Below, in pieces: positions 27,798 through 37,587 of a stretch of 64,000 bases of DNA. Location: contig NZ_JACIDV010000001.1 of the NCBI RefSeq assembly GCF_014196515.1, positions 372,001 through 436,000 of the forward strand. The letters run 5' to 3'. Under the pieces are notes generated by a model that searched no databases, had not been told where the DNA came from, and saw only the letters and a program-made list of their open reading frames with translations. The DNA is from Rhizobium skierniewicense (GTDB taxonomy: Bacteria > Pseudomonadota > Alphaproteobacteria > Rhizobiales > Rhizobiaceae). The position numbers and the translations under genes are program-made. How positions within the stretch are numbered: the stretch's first letter is position 1; each line of letters begins with the position of its first letter.

Positions 27798-27823
27798 ACC
27801 TGGCCGTCATCGGATAACATCAA

Positions 27824-28465
27824 TCAGACAGTCGGGCGGCGAAAGTCGCCCGTTTTGCTGTCCATGACCCACAATTCGCCGGTTGAGATATCGAACCAGG
27901 CGCCGTGCAGCTTCACTTGGCCAGCGGCTTCCTGTGCCTTTACGAAAGGAAAGCCACGCAGATTGCTGATCGAGTTTCGAATCGAAACGCGCTCCAGCGC
28001 TGTCTGGCGCTCAGACGTTGTCATCACGTCATTGCTCTGTATTTGCTCGGCTGCGGATTTGACCATGTTCATCCACTTGCCGATGAAGTCACCCGGAGAC
28101 AGAGACTCGAAATTGGGGTCGAGCGCAGCCTGAATTCCGCCGCAGCGGCCATGGCCCATGACGACGATGTTCTTGACCTTCAACACCTGCACGGCATACT
28201 CAATGGCAGCCGATGTCGCGTGGTACTGCCCATCGGGTTCGAACGGTGGCACCATGTTGGCCACGTTTCTCATCACGAAGAGCTCGCCCGGGCCGCAATC
28301 GAAAATGGTTTCCGGCGCAGAACGGGAGTCGCAACAGGCGATAATAAGGGTTTGTGGCTTCTGTCCGGTGTCGGCCAAGACACGATAACGTTCGCGTTCA
28401 TCGGTGTAACGACCGGCCATAAAATTCTTGTAGCCATTGAGAAGGTAGTCGGGGAAATCTTTCAT
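27824..28465 (-). CDS. Beta-class carbonic anhydrase
   Basis: Zinc enzyme of 213 residues that interconverts CO2 and bicarbonate. The zinc ligands are seen in CCDSR (Cys near residue 45, Asp-Arg dyad) and in GHGRCGG (His and Cys near residues 104-107), with SAAIEYAVQVLKVKNIVVMGH before the latter. The length is typical of the beta class. It is transcribed towards the lytic transglycosylase gene, and the two 3' ends are 26 bases apart. No signal peptide is present. Confidence 0.95.
   Translation of the reverse strand: MKDFPDYLLNGYKNFMAGRYTDERERYRVLADTGQKPQTLIIACCDSRSAPETIFDCGPGELFVMRNVANMVPPFEPDGQYHATSAAIEYAVQVLKVKNIVVMGHGRCGGIQAALDPNFESLSPGDFIGKWMNMVKSAAEQIQSNDVMTTSERQTALERVSIRNSISNLRGFPFVKAQEAAGQVKLHGAWFDISTGELWVMDSKTGDFRRPTV
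27833..27856 (+). terminator. Terminator hairpin after lytic transglycosylase
   Basis: CGGGCG and CGCCCG pair around an 8-base loop and are followed by TTTT, 36 bases after the plus-strand stop. The stem lies inside the last codons of the convergent carbonic anhydrase gene. Confidence 0.5.
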
Positions 28466-28542
28466 GGATATCTCGGTACCATTATGCTGGGCCAGTATCG
28501 TAAAATGATGCTTGGCGCGTTGAAAACCCTTTTTTTGCTCTG

Positions 28543-29418
28543 CTATGTGCGCTTGCTTCGCGACGGATGCAAGAGATGGCGCATCTGAACCATTGCCATG
28601 GGTGTGGAAAGGCTTGAGGCATCCGTTTCCAGTGTCAACTCATTGACGCCCCGTTTCATGGTTCGAGCCAAGACCTCAAACACGCTTGCCGTGGCCAGTT
28701 GTAACGCTTTTTCGTCATCGAGACCCTGAAGCAACCGCGCCAGAAAAAGCGCAGCGAACAGGTCGCCCAGGCCGTTCGGCACATTCTCTATCGAGCGATG
28801 CTCAGCCAGCAAAGCATGGCGACCGCTTAGGAACAGATTTCCTATGCCACCCGCCATCATCGGAACAGCCGAGGTTACCAGCATTTTCGCCGGTCCGAGT
28901 GCCAGTGCCGCGTCCATGATCTCGTTGTTTGTTTCAAGCTCCGCCCCGCTCATCCAACCGAGTTCGTAGCGGTTTGGTGTGGCAACGGTGGCAAGCGGAA
29001 TGAGTTCGTCACGTATGGCTTGTGCCGTTTCGACCGGCACATAAAGCCCGCCATTGTCGCCCATGACGGGGTCGCAGACATAGATGAGATCAGCATGGCG
29101 TGCTTTCAGCGAGCGAATGAGCGTTGCTGCGGAGCGGACCTGGTCGGCGCTGCCGAAATATCCCGTCAGGACCGCTCTGACTTCGCCCGCCCATTTGCAA
29201 CCGGCCAGATCCTGCATGGCCTTCTCGAACTCGCCATTGTCGAATCGCAGCCGCGTGGACGGCCCATGGCCCGGATGCCACGGCATCACGATGGTGGGCA
29301 CGGCCCATACCGGAAATCCAAGTGTTTCAAGCGCAAACACAACGGCTCGGTTGCCGACTGAGCCGCGCATGACGTGGCTTGAAATGACGATGACGGAGCC
29401 GTTGGTATTATCCTGCAT
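28543..29418 (-). CDS. pdxY: Pyridoxal kinase PdxY
   Basis: ATP-dependent pyridoxal kinase of the ribokinase-like superfamily, 291 residues. Recognisable stretches are VISSHVMRGSVGNRA with the substrate-binding N-terminus, VCDPVMGDNGGLYVP near residue 113, TPNRYELGWMSG near 147 and the nucleotide/anion-hole region GLGDLFAALFLARLL near 224, which contains the catalytic Asp. It salvages vitamin B6 to PLP. The ATG at 29418 matches the family N-terminus; an in-frame start at 29520 would add 34 residues of unlike sequence. No operon partner is close. Confidence 0.92.
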   Translation of the reverse strand: MQDNTNGSVIVISSHVMRGSVGNRAVVFALETLGFPVWAVPTIVMPWHPGHGPSTRLRFDNGEFEKAMQDLAGCKWAGEVRAVLTGYFGSADQVRSAATLIRSLKARHADLIYVCDPVMGDNGGLYVPVETAQAIRDELIPLATVATPNRYELGWMSGAELETNNEIMDAALALGPAKMLVTSAVPMMAGGIGNLFLSGRHALLAEHRSIENVPNGLGDLFAALFLARLLQGLDDEKALQLATASVFEVLARTMKRGVNELTLETDASSLSTPMAMVQMRHLLHPSRSKRT

Positions 29419-29541
29419 GGCATACTCGTTCAGCTTGGCGACGGTCGGGAATTTTACTCTGAAGCACCGGTTGTCTGATAGGTCCCTCATGGCATATTGG
29501 CACGTTGCTTTCCACTGCAATATCGGCGCGTTTTGCTGGGT

Positions 29542-30189
29542 CTATTTGGCTGCCCGTTCCAGTGCCTTGAGAACCGTGCGTTCGGAAAGGTTGAGGTATT
29601 GCTCCATCTGAGCGGCGGCCTCGACGACGTTGCCTTTTTCGACCAGAGAGAGGATCTGCTCATTCATGTCGACAAAGGGCGAGTGTAATTGCTCGGGGTC
29701 TTTCAACAGCCCGAAGCTGAGACGCAGTTCCGCAGCAACACGGGCATAGAAATCGCTCAGTCGGCTGCTGTCGGACAGATCGACCACGGCTGCGTGGAAC
29801 CTCATATTGGCGCTACCGACTTCACGCCATTGCTTCAGATCGCGGTGTATCTTGGCGTACTCAACCGCGTCGCGCATGGTTGTCGTTGCCGGATGCCTGG
29901 GCCATGCCTGCCGTAACGCGCTGCATTCCAGCATGCGGCGTACACGGTAGATATCGATGATCTGATCCGTACTGGGCGCAGAAACGAAAACACCGCGATT
30001 GGCTTCGTGCCGCAACAGGCCGTCTTTGGTTAAAAGGCGAAAGGCCTCCCGTAGCGAGTTTCGAGACACGTCAAGGCGTTCGCTGAAAGCCGCTTCCGAC
30101 AGACGCTGCCCCGGCGCCAACGCGCCGGTGATCAAAAGGTCACGAATATCCTTGGCCACACGATCTGCAAGCGGCAAATTTTCCGTCAT
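29542..30189 (-). CDS. GntR family regulator, FCD subfamily (pxp operon)
   Basis: Transcription factor of 215 residues with an N-terminal winged helix (RLDVSRNSLREAFRLLTKDGLLRHEANRG, residues 34-63) and a C-terminal FCD domain (about 75-205). It diverges from the 5-oxoprolinase operon across a 260-base promoter region that contains a perfect 13-base palindrome of the FCD-GntR kind at 30360, so it very likely regulates that operon. An effector such as 5-oxoproline or a related small acid is an inference from the neighbours. The start ATG at 30189 gives a normal family length. Confidence 0.9.
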   Translation of the reverse strand: MTENLPLADRVAKDIRDLLITGALAPGQRLSEAAFSERLDVSRNSLREAFRLLTKDGLLRHEANRGVFVSAPSTDQIIDIYRVRRMLECSALRQAWPRHPATTTMRDAVEYAKIHRDLKQWREVGSANMRFHAAVVDLSDSSRLSDFYARVAAELRLSFGLLKDPEQLHSPFVDMNEQILSLVEKGNVVEAAAQMEQYLNLSERTVLKALERAAK

Positions 30190-30329
30190 GGCATTTCCTC
30201 AAAGCTCTTCAATCGGACATCCATCGTCCGATAGCGTTTTTGTCGCGCCGCTAATGCGGGTGCAATATCACAAATTGCGAGCAGAACAGGTAAAAATCGT
30301 GCTTATTTTCAACGCATATGTTCCAAAGA

Positions 30330-30372
30330 TTGCGCATAATGAAAGAACGATATAATTTTATTGTTCAACAAT
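30330..30372 (+). promoter_or_regulatory. pxp promoter with GntR-type operator
   Basis: TTGCGC (30330-30335), 15 bases and a perfect TATAAT (30351-30356) form a probable promoter. ATTGTT-C-AACAAT at 30360-30372, a perfect 13-base palindrome, starts 4 bases after the -10 and would overlap the transcription start. The TTGT-N-ACAA half-site pattern fits FCD-type GntR proteins, so the divergent regulator probably represses here. Confidence 0.65.
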
Positions 30373-30448
30373 ATTGACAATTTTGTAGATGACGCCAAGA
30401 TCACTGCACAGCATCCGCGAGGGGCGGAGTGCGATAAGGAGAAAATCC

Positions 30449-31690
30449 ATGGAGCAGAACAAGCTTGCCCAGAGCGTCGAGTTTGCGAAATCGCGGCGCG
30501 CATCTCTCACAGCCGCCATCTTTCTGATGGCGACCTCGGCCATCGGCCCGGGCTTCATTACCCAGACGGCCACCTTTACCACCAAGCTCGGATCGGCCTT
30601 CGCTTTCGCCATTCTTGCATCGATTTTGATCGACTTCGTCGTCCAGTTGAACATCTGGCGTATCGTGACGCTTACCCGCATGCGCGCCTCCGACATCGCC
30701 AATGCGGCGATCCCCGGTTCGGGTTATGTGCTGGCCATTCTCGTTATTGTCGGCGGACTGTTCTTCAACATCGGCAACATCGGTGGCTCCGGCCTTGGCC
30801 TCAACGCCATGCTTGGGCTTGATCCGAAGTGGGGCGGGGCGCTGAGCGCACTTCTTGCCATCGGCATCTTCCTGTCGAAACGCGCCGGTATGGCCGTTGA
30901 CCGCTTTATCATTTTCGCCGGTCTTCTGATGATCGCGCTTACGGTCTATGTGGCGTTTGCATCCAATCCGCCGGTCGGCGATGCGCTGTTCCAGACATTC
31001 CTGCCCTCCACAATCGATTTTGCGACAATTACCACCATCGTTGGCGGTACTGTCGGCGGGTACATCACCTATTCGGGCGCCCATCGTCTTCTCGACAAAG
31101 GCATGGTCGGCGTTGAAAATCTTCCATCCATCAATCGCGCCGCACTCACCGGCATCGCCGTGACGGGCGTCATGCGTTACGTACTCTTCCTTGCCATTCT
31201 GGGCGTTGTCGCCAGTGGCGTCATTATCGACGTTTCGGGCAAGGGCGCAAACCCTGCCGCGCAGGCCTTCCAGTCGGCCGCCGGTGATATCGGGTTGAGA
31301 ATATTCGGCGTCGTTCTGTGGGCCGCGGCCATCACCTCGGTGATCGGTGCTGCCTATACGTCGGTCTCCTTTATTACGGTCTTCAAGAAGGATATCAGCG
31401 AACGCGGTCGCAATATCGCGACGGTCATCTTCATCGCGGTTTCTCTCTTCTTCTACCTCGTCATCACCACGCCACCAGCACAGATGCTCGTCTTTGTCGG
31501 TGGTCTCAACGGTCTCATTCTTCCCATTGGCCTGTCGATCTTTGTCTATGCGGCTTGGGCGCGGTCTGATCTGATGGAAGGGTACCGTTATCCGCGCTGG
31601 CTTCTGGTGCTCGGCATTCTGGTCAGCGCGCTGACCTGGTACATGGGCTACAAGTCCATCGGACCCATCTTCGCGCTTCTGACGGCATAA
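30449..31690 (+). CDS. NRAMP-family-like transporter (YcsG type)
   Basis: Membrane carrier of 413 residues with about 11 hydrophobic segments. It belongs to the NRAMP superfamily, but the first segment reads [15 protein letters not shown] where metal carriers have the DPGN metal site, and no MPH motif is seen in segment 6. It therefore probably does not carry Mn or Fe. In Bacillus a homolog (YcsG) lies in the same kind of 5-oxoprolinase locus, which suggests uptake of 5-oxoproline or a related solute. AAGGAG stands 8 bases before the ATG. It is the first gene of the pxp operon, 10 bases before pxpA. Confidence 0.85.
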   Translation: MEQNKLAQSVEFAKSRRASLTAAIFLMATSAIGPGFITQTATFTTKLGSAFAFAILASILIDFVVQLNIWRIVTLTRMRASDIANAAIPGSGYVLAILVIVGGLFFNIGNIGGSGLGLNAMLGLDPKWGGALSALLAIGIFLSKRAGMAVDRFIIFAGLLMIALTVYVAFASNPPVGDALFQTFLPSTIDFATITTIVGGTVGGYITYSGAHRLLDKGMVGVENLPSINRAALTGIAVTGVMRYVLFLAILGVVASGVIIDVSGKGANPAAQAFQSAAGDIGLRIFGVVLWAAAITSVIGAAYTSVSFITVFKKDISERGRNIATVIFIAVSLFFYLVITTPPAQMLVFVGGLNGLILPIGLSIFVYAAWARSDLMEGYRYPRWLLVLGILVSALTWYMGYKSIGPIFALLTA

Positions 31691-31700
31691 GGAGAAAGAC

Positions 31701-32468
31701 ATGGCTTCCATTGATCTGAACAGCGATCTTGGCGAAAGCTACGGTGCCTGGAGCATGGGAGACGACGGCGCGATGCTATCTGTCGTCTCCAGCGCCAACA
31801 TTGCCTGCGGTTTTCATGCGGGCGATCCGGCCGGTATTTTCCGCACCGTCAAAGCGGCTGCCGACAATAGTGTCGTCGTGGGAGCCCATGTCTCCTATCC
31901 GGACCGCGTCGGCTTCGGCCGTCGGGATCTGGATGTGACGTCGGAAGAATTGATTGCCGATGTCATCTACCAGATTGGCGCGCTGAAAGGTATTGCCGCA
32001 GCCGCTGGCACCACGGTGCGTTACGTCAAACCGCACGGCGCGCTGTATAACCGCATCGCCAATGACGCAAAGCAGGGTCAAGCGGTGATCGACGGTATCA
32101 AGGCCATCGATCCCTCGCTGGTTCTCATGGGCCTTGCCAATGCGCCGATCCTCGACCTTGCACGCAAATCGGGTCTGGCAGTGGTTGCCGAAGCCTTCGC
32201 CGACCGTGCCTACACGCCGCAAGGTCAGCTCGTCTCCCGCCGCGAGGCCGGTGCGGTGTTGCATGATGCGGAAAAAATCGCTGACCGCATGGTGCAGCTT
32301 GCCCGAACGGGTACGCTTGAAGCCATCGATGGCAGCATCATCAAAATCGAGGCGCAATCCATCTGCGTTCATGGCGATAGCCCCGGTGCCGTCGCCATTG
32401 CGCAGCAAATTCGCAAACGGTTCGAAGCGGAAGGCATCGACATCCGTTCTTTCGCCTCCAACAATTAA
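31701..32468 (+). CDS. pxpA: 5-oxoprolinase subunit A
   Basis: LamB/YcsF-family protein of 255 residues, subunit A of the ATP-dependent 5-oxoprolinase PxpABC, which opens 5-oxo-L-proline to glutamate. Family motifs are [14 protein letters not shown] at the N-terminus, [13 protein letters not shown] near residue 30, VKPHGALYN near 110 and [17 protein letters not shown] near 160. GGAGAAAG precedes the ATG. It lies between the NRAMP-like carrier and the DUF1445 gene, the order also known for ycsFGI-kip loci. Confidence 0.95.
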   Translation: MASIDLNSDLGESYGAWSMGDDGAMLSVVSSANIACGFHAGDPAGIFRTVKAAADNSVVVGAHVSYPDRVGFGRRDLDVTSEELIADVIYQIGALKGIAAAAGTTVRYVKPHGALYNRIANDAKQGQAVIDGIKAIDPSLVLMGLANAPILDLARKSGLAVVAEAFADRAYTPQGQLVSRREAGAVLHDAEKIADRMVQLARTGTLEAIDGSIIKIEAQSICVHGDSPGAVAIAQQIRKRFEAEGIDIRSFASNN

Positions 32469-32478
32469 GGAGCGATCC

Positions 32479-33288
32479 ATGACGATCCCCACTTCCTACC
32501 TGAACCACACGGATGCCACAGCAGCACGCAAGGCGCGTGACGATTATCGCGGCGGTCTGGTCGCGCCGACATCCGGCATCGCACCTGGTTTCACGCAGGC
32601 CAACATGATTGTCCTGCCGCGTGACTGGGCGTTTGATTTCCTGCTTTATGCGCAGCGCAACCCCAAGGCCTGCCCGGTTCTGGATGTTTCCGACCCTGGC
32701 GTTCCGACCACTGTGCTTGCTCCCGGTGCCGATCTCAGAACCGATCTGCCGCAGTACCGGATCTGGCGGGATGGCAAGCTGTCGGAGGAAACCGCAGACG
32801 CTACCGCCGCATGGGCAGAGCGCGATGACCTCGTGGCCTTCCTCATCGGGTGCAGCTTCACGTTTGAAACGCCCATGGTGGAAGCCGGCATTGAAATCCG
32901 CCATATGACGGATAAATCCAATGTGCCGATGTATCTCACCAACCGGCCATGCCGTCCTGCCGGTCGGTTGAAGGGCAATATGGTTGTTTCCATGCGCCCA
33001 ATCCCCGCCACGCGCGTGGCAGATGCCGCAACGATTTCGGGTCGCTTCCCGGCTGTTCACGGCTCGCCCGTGCATGTCGGTTCGCCGGCAGAACTCGGCA
33101 TTGCCGATCTCGCGAAGCCGGATTTTGGTGACGCGGTGCGGATCGAAGCTGGTGAAATTCCGGTGTTCTGGGCCTGCGGTGTTACACCACAAGCCGCAGT
33201 GATGGCGTCCGGTGTGCCGTTCGCGATCACACATTCCCCAGGTTACATGTTCATCACCGATATTCCCGATTCCGCCTATCATGCGTGA
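32479..33288 (+). CDS. DUF1445/YcsI family putative hydro-lyase
   Basis: Soluble protein of 269 residues in the DUF1445 (YcsI) family, which is related to D-glutamate cyclase. Recognised stretches are [15 protein letters not shown] near residue 34, [12 protein letters not shown] near 115, [11 protein letters not shown] near 147 and [12 protein letters not shown] near 233. D-glutamate cyclase activity would turn D-glutamate into 5-oxo-D-proline, so in this operon it could feed or interconvert 5-oxoproline stereoisomers; this is inference. AAGGAG precedes the ATG at 32479. It is spaced 10 bases after pxpA and 7 before the pxpBC fusion. Confidence 0.88.
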   Translation: MTIPTSYLNHTDATAARKARDDYRGGLVAPTSGIAPGFTQANMIVLPRDWAFDFLLYAQRNPKACPVLDVSDPGVPTTVLAPGADLRTDLPQYRIWRDGKLSEETADATAAWAERDDLVAFLIGCSFTFETPMVEAGIEIRHMTDKSNVPMYLTNRPCRPAGRLKGNMVVSMRPIPATRVADAATISGRFPAVHGSPVHVGSPAELGIADLAKPDFGDAVRIEAGEIPVFWACGVTPQAAVMASGVPFAITHSPGYMFITDIPDSAYHA

Positions 33289-33295
33289 GGACACG

Positions 33296-34915
33296 ATGCG
33301 TTTTTTACCCGTCAGCCTCACGACTATTCTGGTGGAACTTGATGACCTCGACCAGACACTTGCCCTGTTTGCATCGCTTGAGGCCAACCCCGTCGAAGGT
33401 GTCGAGGAAACGGTTCCGGCTGCTCGCACGCTGATGATCCGGTTTCGGCCTGAAACCATCGGGGCGCAGGCGCTGGCGGCTGAAATCGCCACCCGTGATC
33501 TCTCGGCAAAGATTGCTCCGTCCGACAATCTGGTGGAAATACCGGTTCGCTACGATGGCGAAGATCTGGCCGATGTCGCCGAACTGACGGGCCTCAGTGT
33601 CGAAGAGGTTATTCGGCGACATACGGACAGTGAATTTACCGTCGCGTTCTGTGGTTTTGCACCCGGGTTCGGATATCTGGTCGGCGGTGATCCGGCGCTA
33701 CATGTGCCGCGCCGCAAAAGCCCGCGCACCCGTATCCCTATGGGCTCGGTTGCCCTTGCCGGTGCCTTCAGTGGCGTTTATCCGCAAAACAGCCCCGGCG
33801 GCTGGCAAATCCTCGGCACCACGCCCCTGAAAATGTGGGATATCGACCGCGATCCCGGCGCGCTGTTTCAGCCCGGTTATCGCGTCCGCTTTTTCGATAT
33901 GGACAAGGCTGACCGCAACATCGACATTCCCGCAGCAAAGCCTGCTGTCGCGAAACCCGTGGCGAACACAGAAGCCGCTCATTTCGACGTGCTGGCCGCA
34001 CCCATGCCCGCCGTGTTTCAAGACCTTGGGCGGTTTGGCCAGACGGGACAAGGCGTGTCCGCGTCCGGCGCTCTGGATCGTTCCGCCTTAAACACGGCAA
34101 ATCGCATCGTTGGCAACCCGGCCAACACCGCCTGTCTGGAAATCACACTTGGCGGCTTTTCCTTTAAAAGCACCAGCCGCGCAGTCATCGGTGTTGCAGG
34201 CGCATCCTGTATCATAACCGTGAAATCTGATGCCTACAGCGTCGAAGCCAACCCCTACATGCCAATCTCTCTGGAGGCAGGCGATGTGGTGACATTTGGC
34301 AATCCTGCAAAAGGTATGCGCTGTTACCTCGCGGTCCGAGGCGGTTTCGAAGTCGCGCCGGTTCTTGGGAGCACATCCACGGATACGCTTGCGGTTGTGG
34401 GGCCGGATACGGTCACTGCGGGGTCGATCCTCAATCTGAAAAAGAATAAAAACGGCCTTTCCAGCGTGTCCATCGATGAGGTTCCAGCCTTTGATCTGCC
34501 CCAAGTGGGTGATGTCGTCACGCTGGATGTCGTGATGGGTCCACGCACCGACTGGTTCACACAACGCGGTATCGAAACACTGACAAGCCAGCTCTGGCAG
34601 GTCACGCCGCAGTCCAGCCGCGTCGGCATTCGCCTTGCTGGTGAAACGCCGCTGGAGCGCAAGGACAGTGCGGAATTGCCGAGCGAAGGCACAGCAACGG
34701 GTGCAATCCAGATACCCCATAGCGGTCAGCCGGTGCTGTTTCTCGCCGACCATCCGCTGACGGGAGGATATCCGGTCATCGGTGCCGTTGCGGAATACCA
34801 CTTGGACCTCGCGGGTCAGATACCCATCAACGCCAAAATCCAGTTTCGCCCGCTTGGGCCATTCGCGGAGATTTCGGCCATAAAAAACACAGAGCTTTCG
34901 GGAGAACGCCCATGA
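33296..34915 (+). CDS. pxpBC: Fused 5-oxoprolinase subunits B and C (KipI-KipA)
   Basis: A natural fusion of 539 residues. Residues 1 to about 225 are PxpB/KipI (carboxyltransferase subdomain C-D-like; [13 protein letters not shown] and [20 protein letters not shown]). About 230-539 are PxpC/KipA (subdomain A-B-like; [22 protein letters not shown]). In most bacteria these are separate genes. The same two domains make the carboxyltransferase part of urea carboxylase. ATG at 33296 has GAGG 5 bases upstream; ATG at 33281 overlaps the previous gene and is possible. It overlaps the next, biotin carboxylase, gene by 4 bases, which supports one enzyme complex. Confidence 0.93.
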   Translation: MRFLPVSLTTILVELDDLDQTLALFASLEANPVEGVEETVPAARTLMIRFRPETIGAQALAAEIATRDLSAKIAPSDNLVEIPVRYDGEDLADVAELTGLSVEEVIRRHTDSEFTVAFCGFAPGFGYLVGGDPALHVPRRKSPRTRIPMGSVALAGAFSGVYPQNSPGGWQILGTTPLKMWDIDRDPGALFQPGYRVRFFDMDKADRNIDIPAAKPAVAKPVANTEAAHFDVLAAPMPAVFQDLGRFGQTGQGVSASGALDRSALNTANRIVGNPANTACLEITLGGFSFKSTSRAVIGVAGASCIITVKSDAYSVEANPYMPISLEAGDVVTFGNPAKGMRCYLAVRGGFEVAPVLGSTSTDTLAVVGPDTVTAGSILNLKKNKNGLSSVSIDEVPAFDLPQVGDVVTLDVVMGPRTDWFTQRGIETLTSQLWQVTPQSSRVGIRLAGETPLERKDSAELPSEGTATGAIQIPHSGQPVLFLADHPLTGGYPVIGAVAEYHLDLAGQIPINAKIQFRPLGPFAEISAIKNTELSGERP

Positions 34916-36633
34916 AAAAAGTGCTGATTGCCAATCGCGGTGAGATCGCGGTGCGCATCATTCGCGCCTGCCGAGATTACGGTATCGGATCGGTTGCCGT
35001 TTATGCCGATCCTGATCAGGACGCAGTTTTCGTGCGACTGGCCGATGAAGCCTACGCCCTGGACGGCGTGCGTCCGGCGCAAACCTATCTCGATATTGAA
35101 AAGCTGATTGCTATCGCCAAGCGCTCCGGTGCGGATGCGGTCCATCCCGGTTATGGCTTCCTGTCGGAACGTGCCGAATTTGCGCAGGCCGTTATCGACG
35201 CAGGCCTGATCTGGATTGGCCCTGACCCTGATGTAATCAAGGTTCTGGGTGACAAGGTGGAAGCGCGCCGCATTGCCACCAGCGTTGGCGCGCCTCTGGT
35301 CGCAGGCAGCGATGGGCCGGTTGAAACAGCAGCGGAAGTTACCGCCTTTGCCCAACAGCACGGCCTACCGGTTGCCATCAAGGCCGCCCATGGCGGCGGC
35401 GGACGCGGCATTAAGGTTGCCTGGAAAATGGAAGAGATCTCCGATCTCTACAGTTCTGCAGTGCGCGAAGCGACAGCCGCCTTCGGGCGTGGCGAATGTT
35501 TTCTGGAACGGTTCCTGGACCGTCCGCGCCACATCGAAGCGCAGGTCATTGCCGATAAGCACGGCAATGTTCTGGTTCTCGGCACGCGCGATTGTTCGTT
35601 GCAGCGCCGTAACCAGAAGCTGATCGAAGAAGCACCGGCGCCGTTTCTGTCACCAGAACAGCGTCAGAAAATCCATGAGGCGGCAAAGGCCATCTGTGCG
35701 GCGGCCGGTTATTCCGGGGCGGGCACCGTGGAATTTCTGCTGGGCGTGGACGGTACGATTTCTTTCCTTGAAGTCAACACACGTCTTCAGGTGGAGCATC
35801 CGGTAACGGAAGAGACCTCAGGCATTGATCTCGTCATAGAGCAGTTCCGTATTGCGGAAGGCCATAAGCTGCGCGTCTTCGAAACGCCGGAACCACGCGG
35901 CCATTCCATGGAATTCCGCATCAATGCCGAAGATCCCGGTCGCGGCTTTCTGCCGACGCCCGGAAAAATCACCCTGTTCGATCCGCCATCAGGCCCCGGC
36001 ATCCGCATGGATAGCGGCGTCGTCACCGGCTCGACGATACCCGGCGTGTTCGATTCGCTAATGGCGAAACTGATCGTGACAGGTGCGGATCGAGATCAGG
36101 TGCTGCGCCGCGCCCGCCGCGCCCTGAAGGAATTCCGCATCGAAGGCATCGCCACGGTTCTGCCGTTCCACCGCGCCGCCATCGATACGGATGATTTTAT
36201 CGGAACGGATGGCTTCAAGGTTCACACCCGCTGGATCGAGACCGATTTTGCCGACATGCCCGATGCCATGGAGCGCCCCGCACCGGGAGACGACGCCACG
36301 ATGACCCGCACATGGCTGGAAATTGACGGAAAGCGCGTATCCGTCGGCCTGCCGCATCTATTGCTGGCAGGTTTTACCGGTGCTGGCGTACGTTCCACAG
36401 AAGCAGTCGAGGCGATCCCCAAAACAGAGGGCATCCTGGCACCCATTTCCGGCACGCTTCAATCCTTCAAGGTCGAAGACGGAGCGGATGTGGCCGAAGG
36501 CGATCTCGTCGCCGTTATGGAGGCGATGAAAATGGAGACGCAGGTGACGGCTCCGAAAGCAGGCAAGGTCCGTCTTGTGGCCAAAGAGGGCGGGTATTTG
36601 CAAGCGGGTGAGGTTCTGATCTCCTTCGATTGA
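34912..36633 (+). CDS. Biotin carboxylase fused to biotin carboxyl carrier domain
   Basis: A 573-residue fusion. Residues 1-445 are a biotin carboxylase (ATP-grasp): [18 protein letters not shown] at the start, the glycine-rich loop [12 protein letters not shown] near 161, and the [14 protein letters not shown] active-site stretch near 285. Residues 500-573 form a biotinyl domain with the modified Lys540 in [10 protein letters not shown]. It begins within the 3' end of the pxpBC fusion. With the PxpB and PxpC carboxyltransferase-like domains, the locus encodes all parts of a biotin-dependent carboxylase related to urea carboxylase. Whether it carboxylates 5-oxoproline or another amide is open. 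Confidence 0.92.
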   Translation: MKKVLIANRGEIAVRIIRACRDYGIGSVAVYADPDQDAVFVRLADEAYALDGVRPAQTYLDIEKLIAIAKRSGADAVHPGYGFLSERAEFAQAVIDAGLIWIGPDPDVIKVLGDKVEARRIATSVGAPLVAGSDGPVETAAEVTAFAQQHGLPVAIKAAHGGGGRGIKVAWKMEEISDLYSSAVREATAAFGRGECFLERFLDRPRHIEAQVIADKHGNVLVLGTRDCSLQRRNQKLIEEAPAPFLSPEQRQKIHEAAKAICAAAGYSGAGTVEFLLGVDGTISFLEVNTRLQVEHPVTEETSGIDLVIEQFRIAEGHKLRVFETPEPRGHSMEFRINAEDPGRGFLPTPGKITLFDPPSGPGIRMDSGVVTGSTIPGVFDSLMAKLIVTGADRDQVLRRARRALKEFRIEGIATVLPFHRAAIDTDDFIGTDGFKVHTRWIETDFADMPDAMERPAPGDDATMTRTWLEIDGKRVSVGLPHLLLAGFTGAGVRSTEAVEAIPKTEGILAPISGTLQSFKVEDGADVAEGDLVAVMEAMKMETQVTAPKAGKVRLVAKEGGYLQAGEVLISFD

Positions 36634-36661
36634 CCGCCGGACAACCTACAATCAAGACATG

Positions 36662-36689
36662 GTCTCGCGGTTGCCAATGACCGCGAGAC
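36662..36689. terminator. Hairpin between convergent pxp and phn operons
   Basis: A perfect 10-bp stem (GTCTCGCGGT / ACCGCGAGAC) with an 8-base loop lies in the 75-base gap between the two 3' ends. It lacks a T-run on both strands but probably protects or ends both transcripts. Confidence 0.6.
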
Positions 36690-36708
36690 GAGAAAGCTTT
36701 GGATCTTG

Positions 36709-37521
36709 TCAGATGACGAGCTTGCGGAGCTGTTGCGAAATCAGGTCCATCACGGTCACCGTCAAAACGATAATGATGATGATGGCGGAGGCTTGCGGGT
36801 AATAGAAGCCACGAATGGTTTCGAAGAGGATCTGGCCGATGCCGCCTGCGCCGATCAGGCCAAGCACGGTTGCCGAGCGGACGTTGGATTCCAGTCGGTA
36901 GAGGGAAAACGAAATCCATAAAGGCAAGACCTGCGGAATAACGCCGAAGATGACCTGCTGCACTCTGGACGCGCCAGTGGTTCGGATCGCTTCGACGGGC
37001 CGCGGGTCGATGGCTTCCACTGCTTCCGAAAACAGTTTTGCCAGAATTCCGGTCGTATGAATGAACAGGGCCATGACGCCGGCGAACGGGCCAAGCCCTA
37101 CTGCAACCACGAAAAGGACCGCGAACACGACTTCGTGGATGGCACGGAACATGTCCATTAATCGCCGTACTGGCTGGTTGATCCACCAGGGCGTCATGTT
37201 GTGGGCAGAGAGAATGCCAAATGGTATCGATACCAGGACCGCGAGACATGTGCCCCAAAGCGCAATCTGCACGGTGACCATCATCTCTTCGAGATAATAG
37301 GGCCACGTCTTGAAGTCCGGACGCAGGAAGTCCTTGGCATATTCCGCCATGTTGCCGCCATCGGTAAACAGGTAGGTCCAGCGATCCATCTCTGCCGGGC
37401 TCCAGCTGAAAATCAATGCAGCCGCCAGACCGAGCATCAGGCTCCAATTGCGAATGCTGCCCGGTTGCCTGCCAGTTGGCAGACCGGCTACAGCACCCTT
37501 AGAAAGAATTGTCTCGCTCAT
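36709..37521 (-). CDS. phnE: Phosphonate ABC transporter permease PhnE
   Basis: Inner-membrane subunit of the phosphonate importer, 270 residues with six hydrophobic segments. The family stretches [25 protein letters not shown] near residue 143 and [15 protein letters not shown] near 217 identify PhnE. It is the last gene of the phn operon, separated from phnD by a strong hairpin. Some rhizobia have two permease genes; only one is present here. Confidence 0.94.
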   Translation of the reverse strand: MSETILSKGAVAGLPTGRQPGSIRNWSLMLGLAAALIFSWSPAEMDRWTYLFTDGGNMAEYAKDFLRPDFKTWPYYLEEMMVTVQIALWGTCLAVLVSIPFGILSAHNMTPWWINQPVRRLMDMFRAIHEVVFAVLFVVAVGLGPFAGVMALFIHTTGILAKLFSEAVEAIDPRPVEAIRTTGASRVQQVIFGVIPQVLPLWISFSLYRLESNVRSATVLGLIGAGGIGQILFETIRGFYYPQASAIIIIIVLTVTVMDLISQQLRKLVI

Positions 37522-37547
37522 GGCACACGATTCCGGTTTTTCAAAAG

Positions 37548-37573
37548 AGGGGCGGGCAACTTCTCCCGCCCCT
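37548..37573 (-). terminator. Intercistronic hairpin phnD-phnE
   Basis: A 9-bp stem (AGGGGCGGG / CCCGCCCCT on the plus strand) with an 8-base loop lies 14 bases after phnD. On the minus strand it is followed by CTTTTG, so it can act as a partial terminator that keeps PhnD in excess over PhnE. Confidence 0.6.
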
Positions 37574-37587
37574 TACGCGTGGTGACC

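Noticed and set aside
30401-31711. 436-residue minus-strand frame opposite the NRAMP-like gene
   Set aside because: It is an antisense shadow, polar and Asp/Arg/Gly-rich with no family features, while the plus strand encodes a clear membrane protein.
32341-33528. 395-residue minus-strand frame opposite pxpA/DUF1445/pxpBC
   Set aside because: It spans several well-supported plus-strand genes and has no protein-like motifs.
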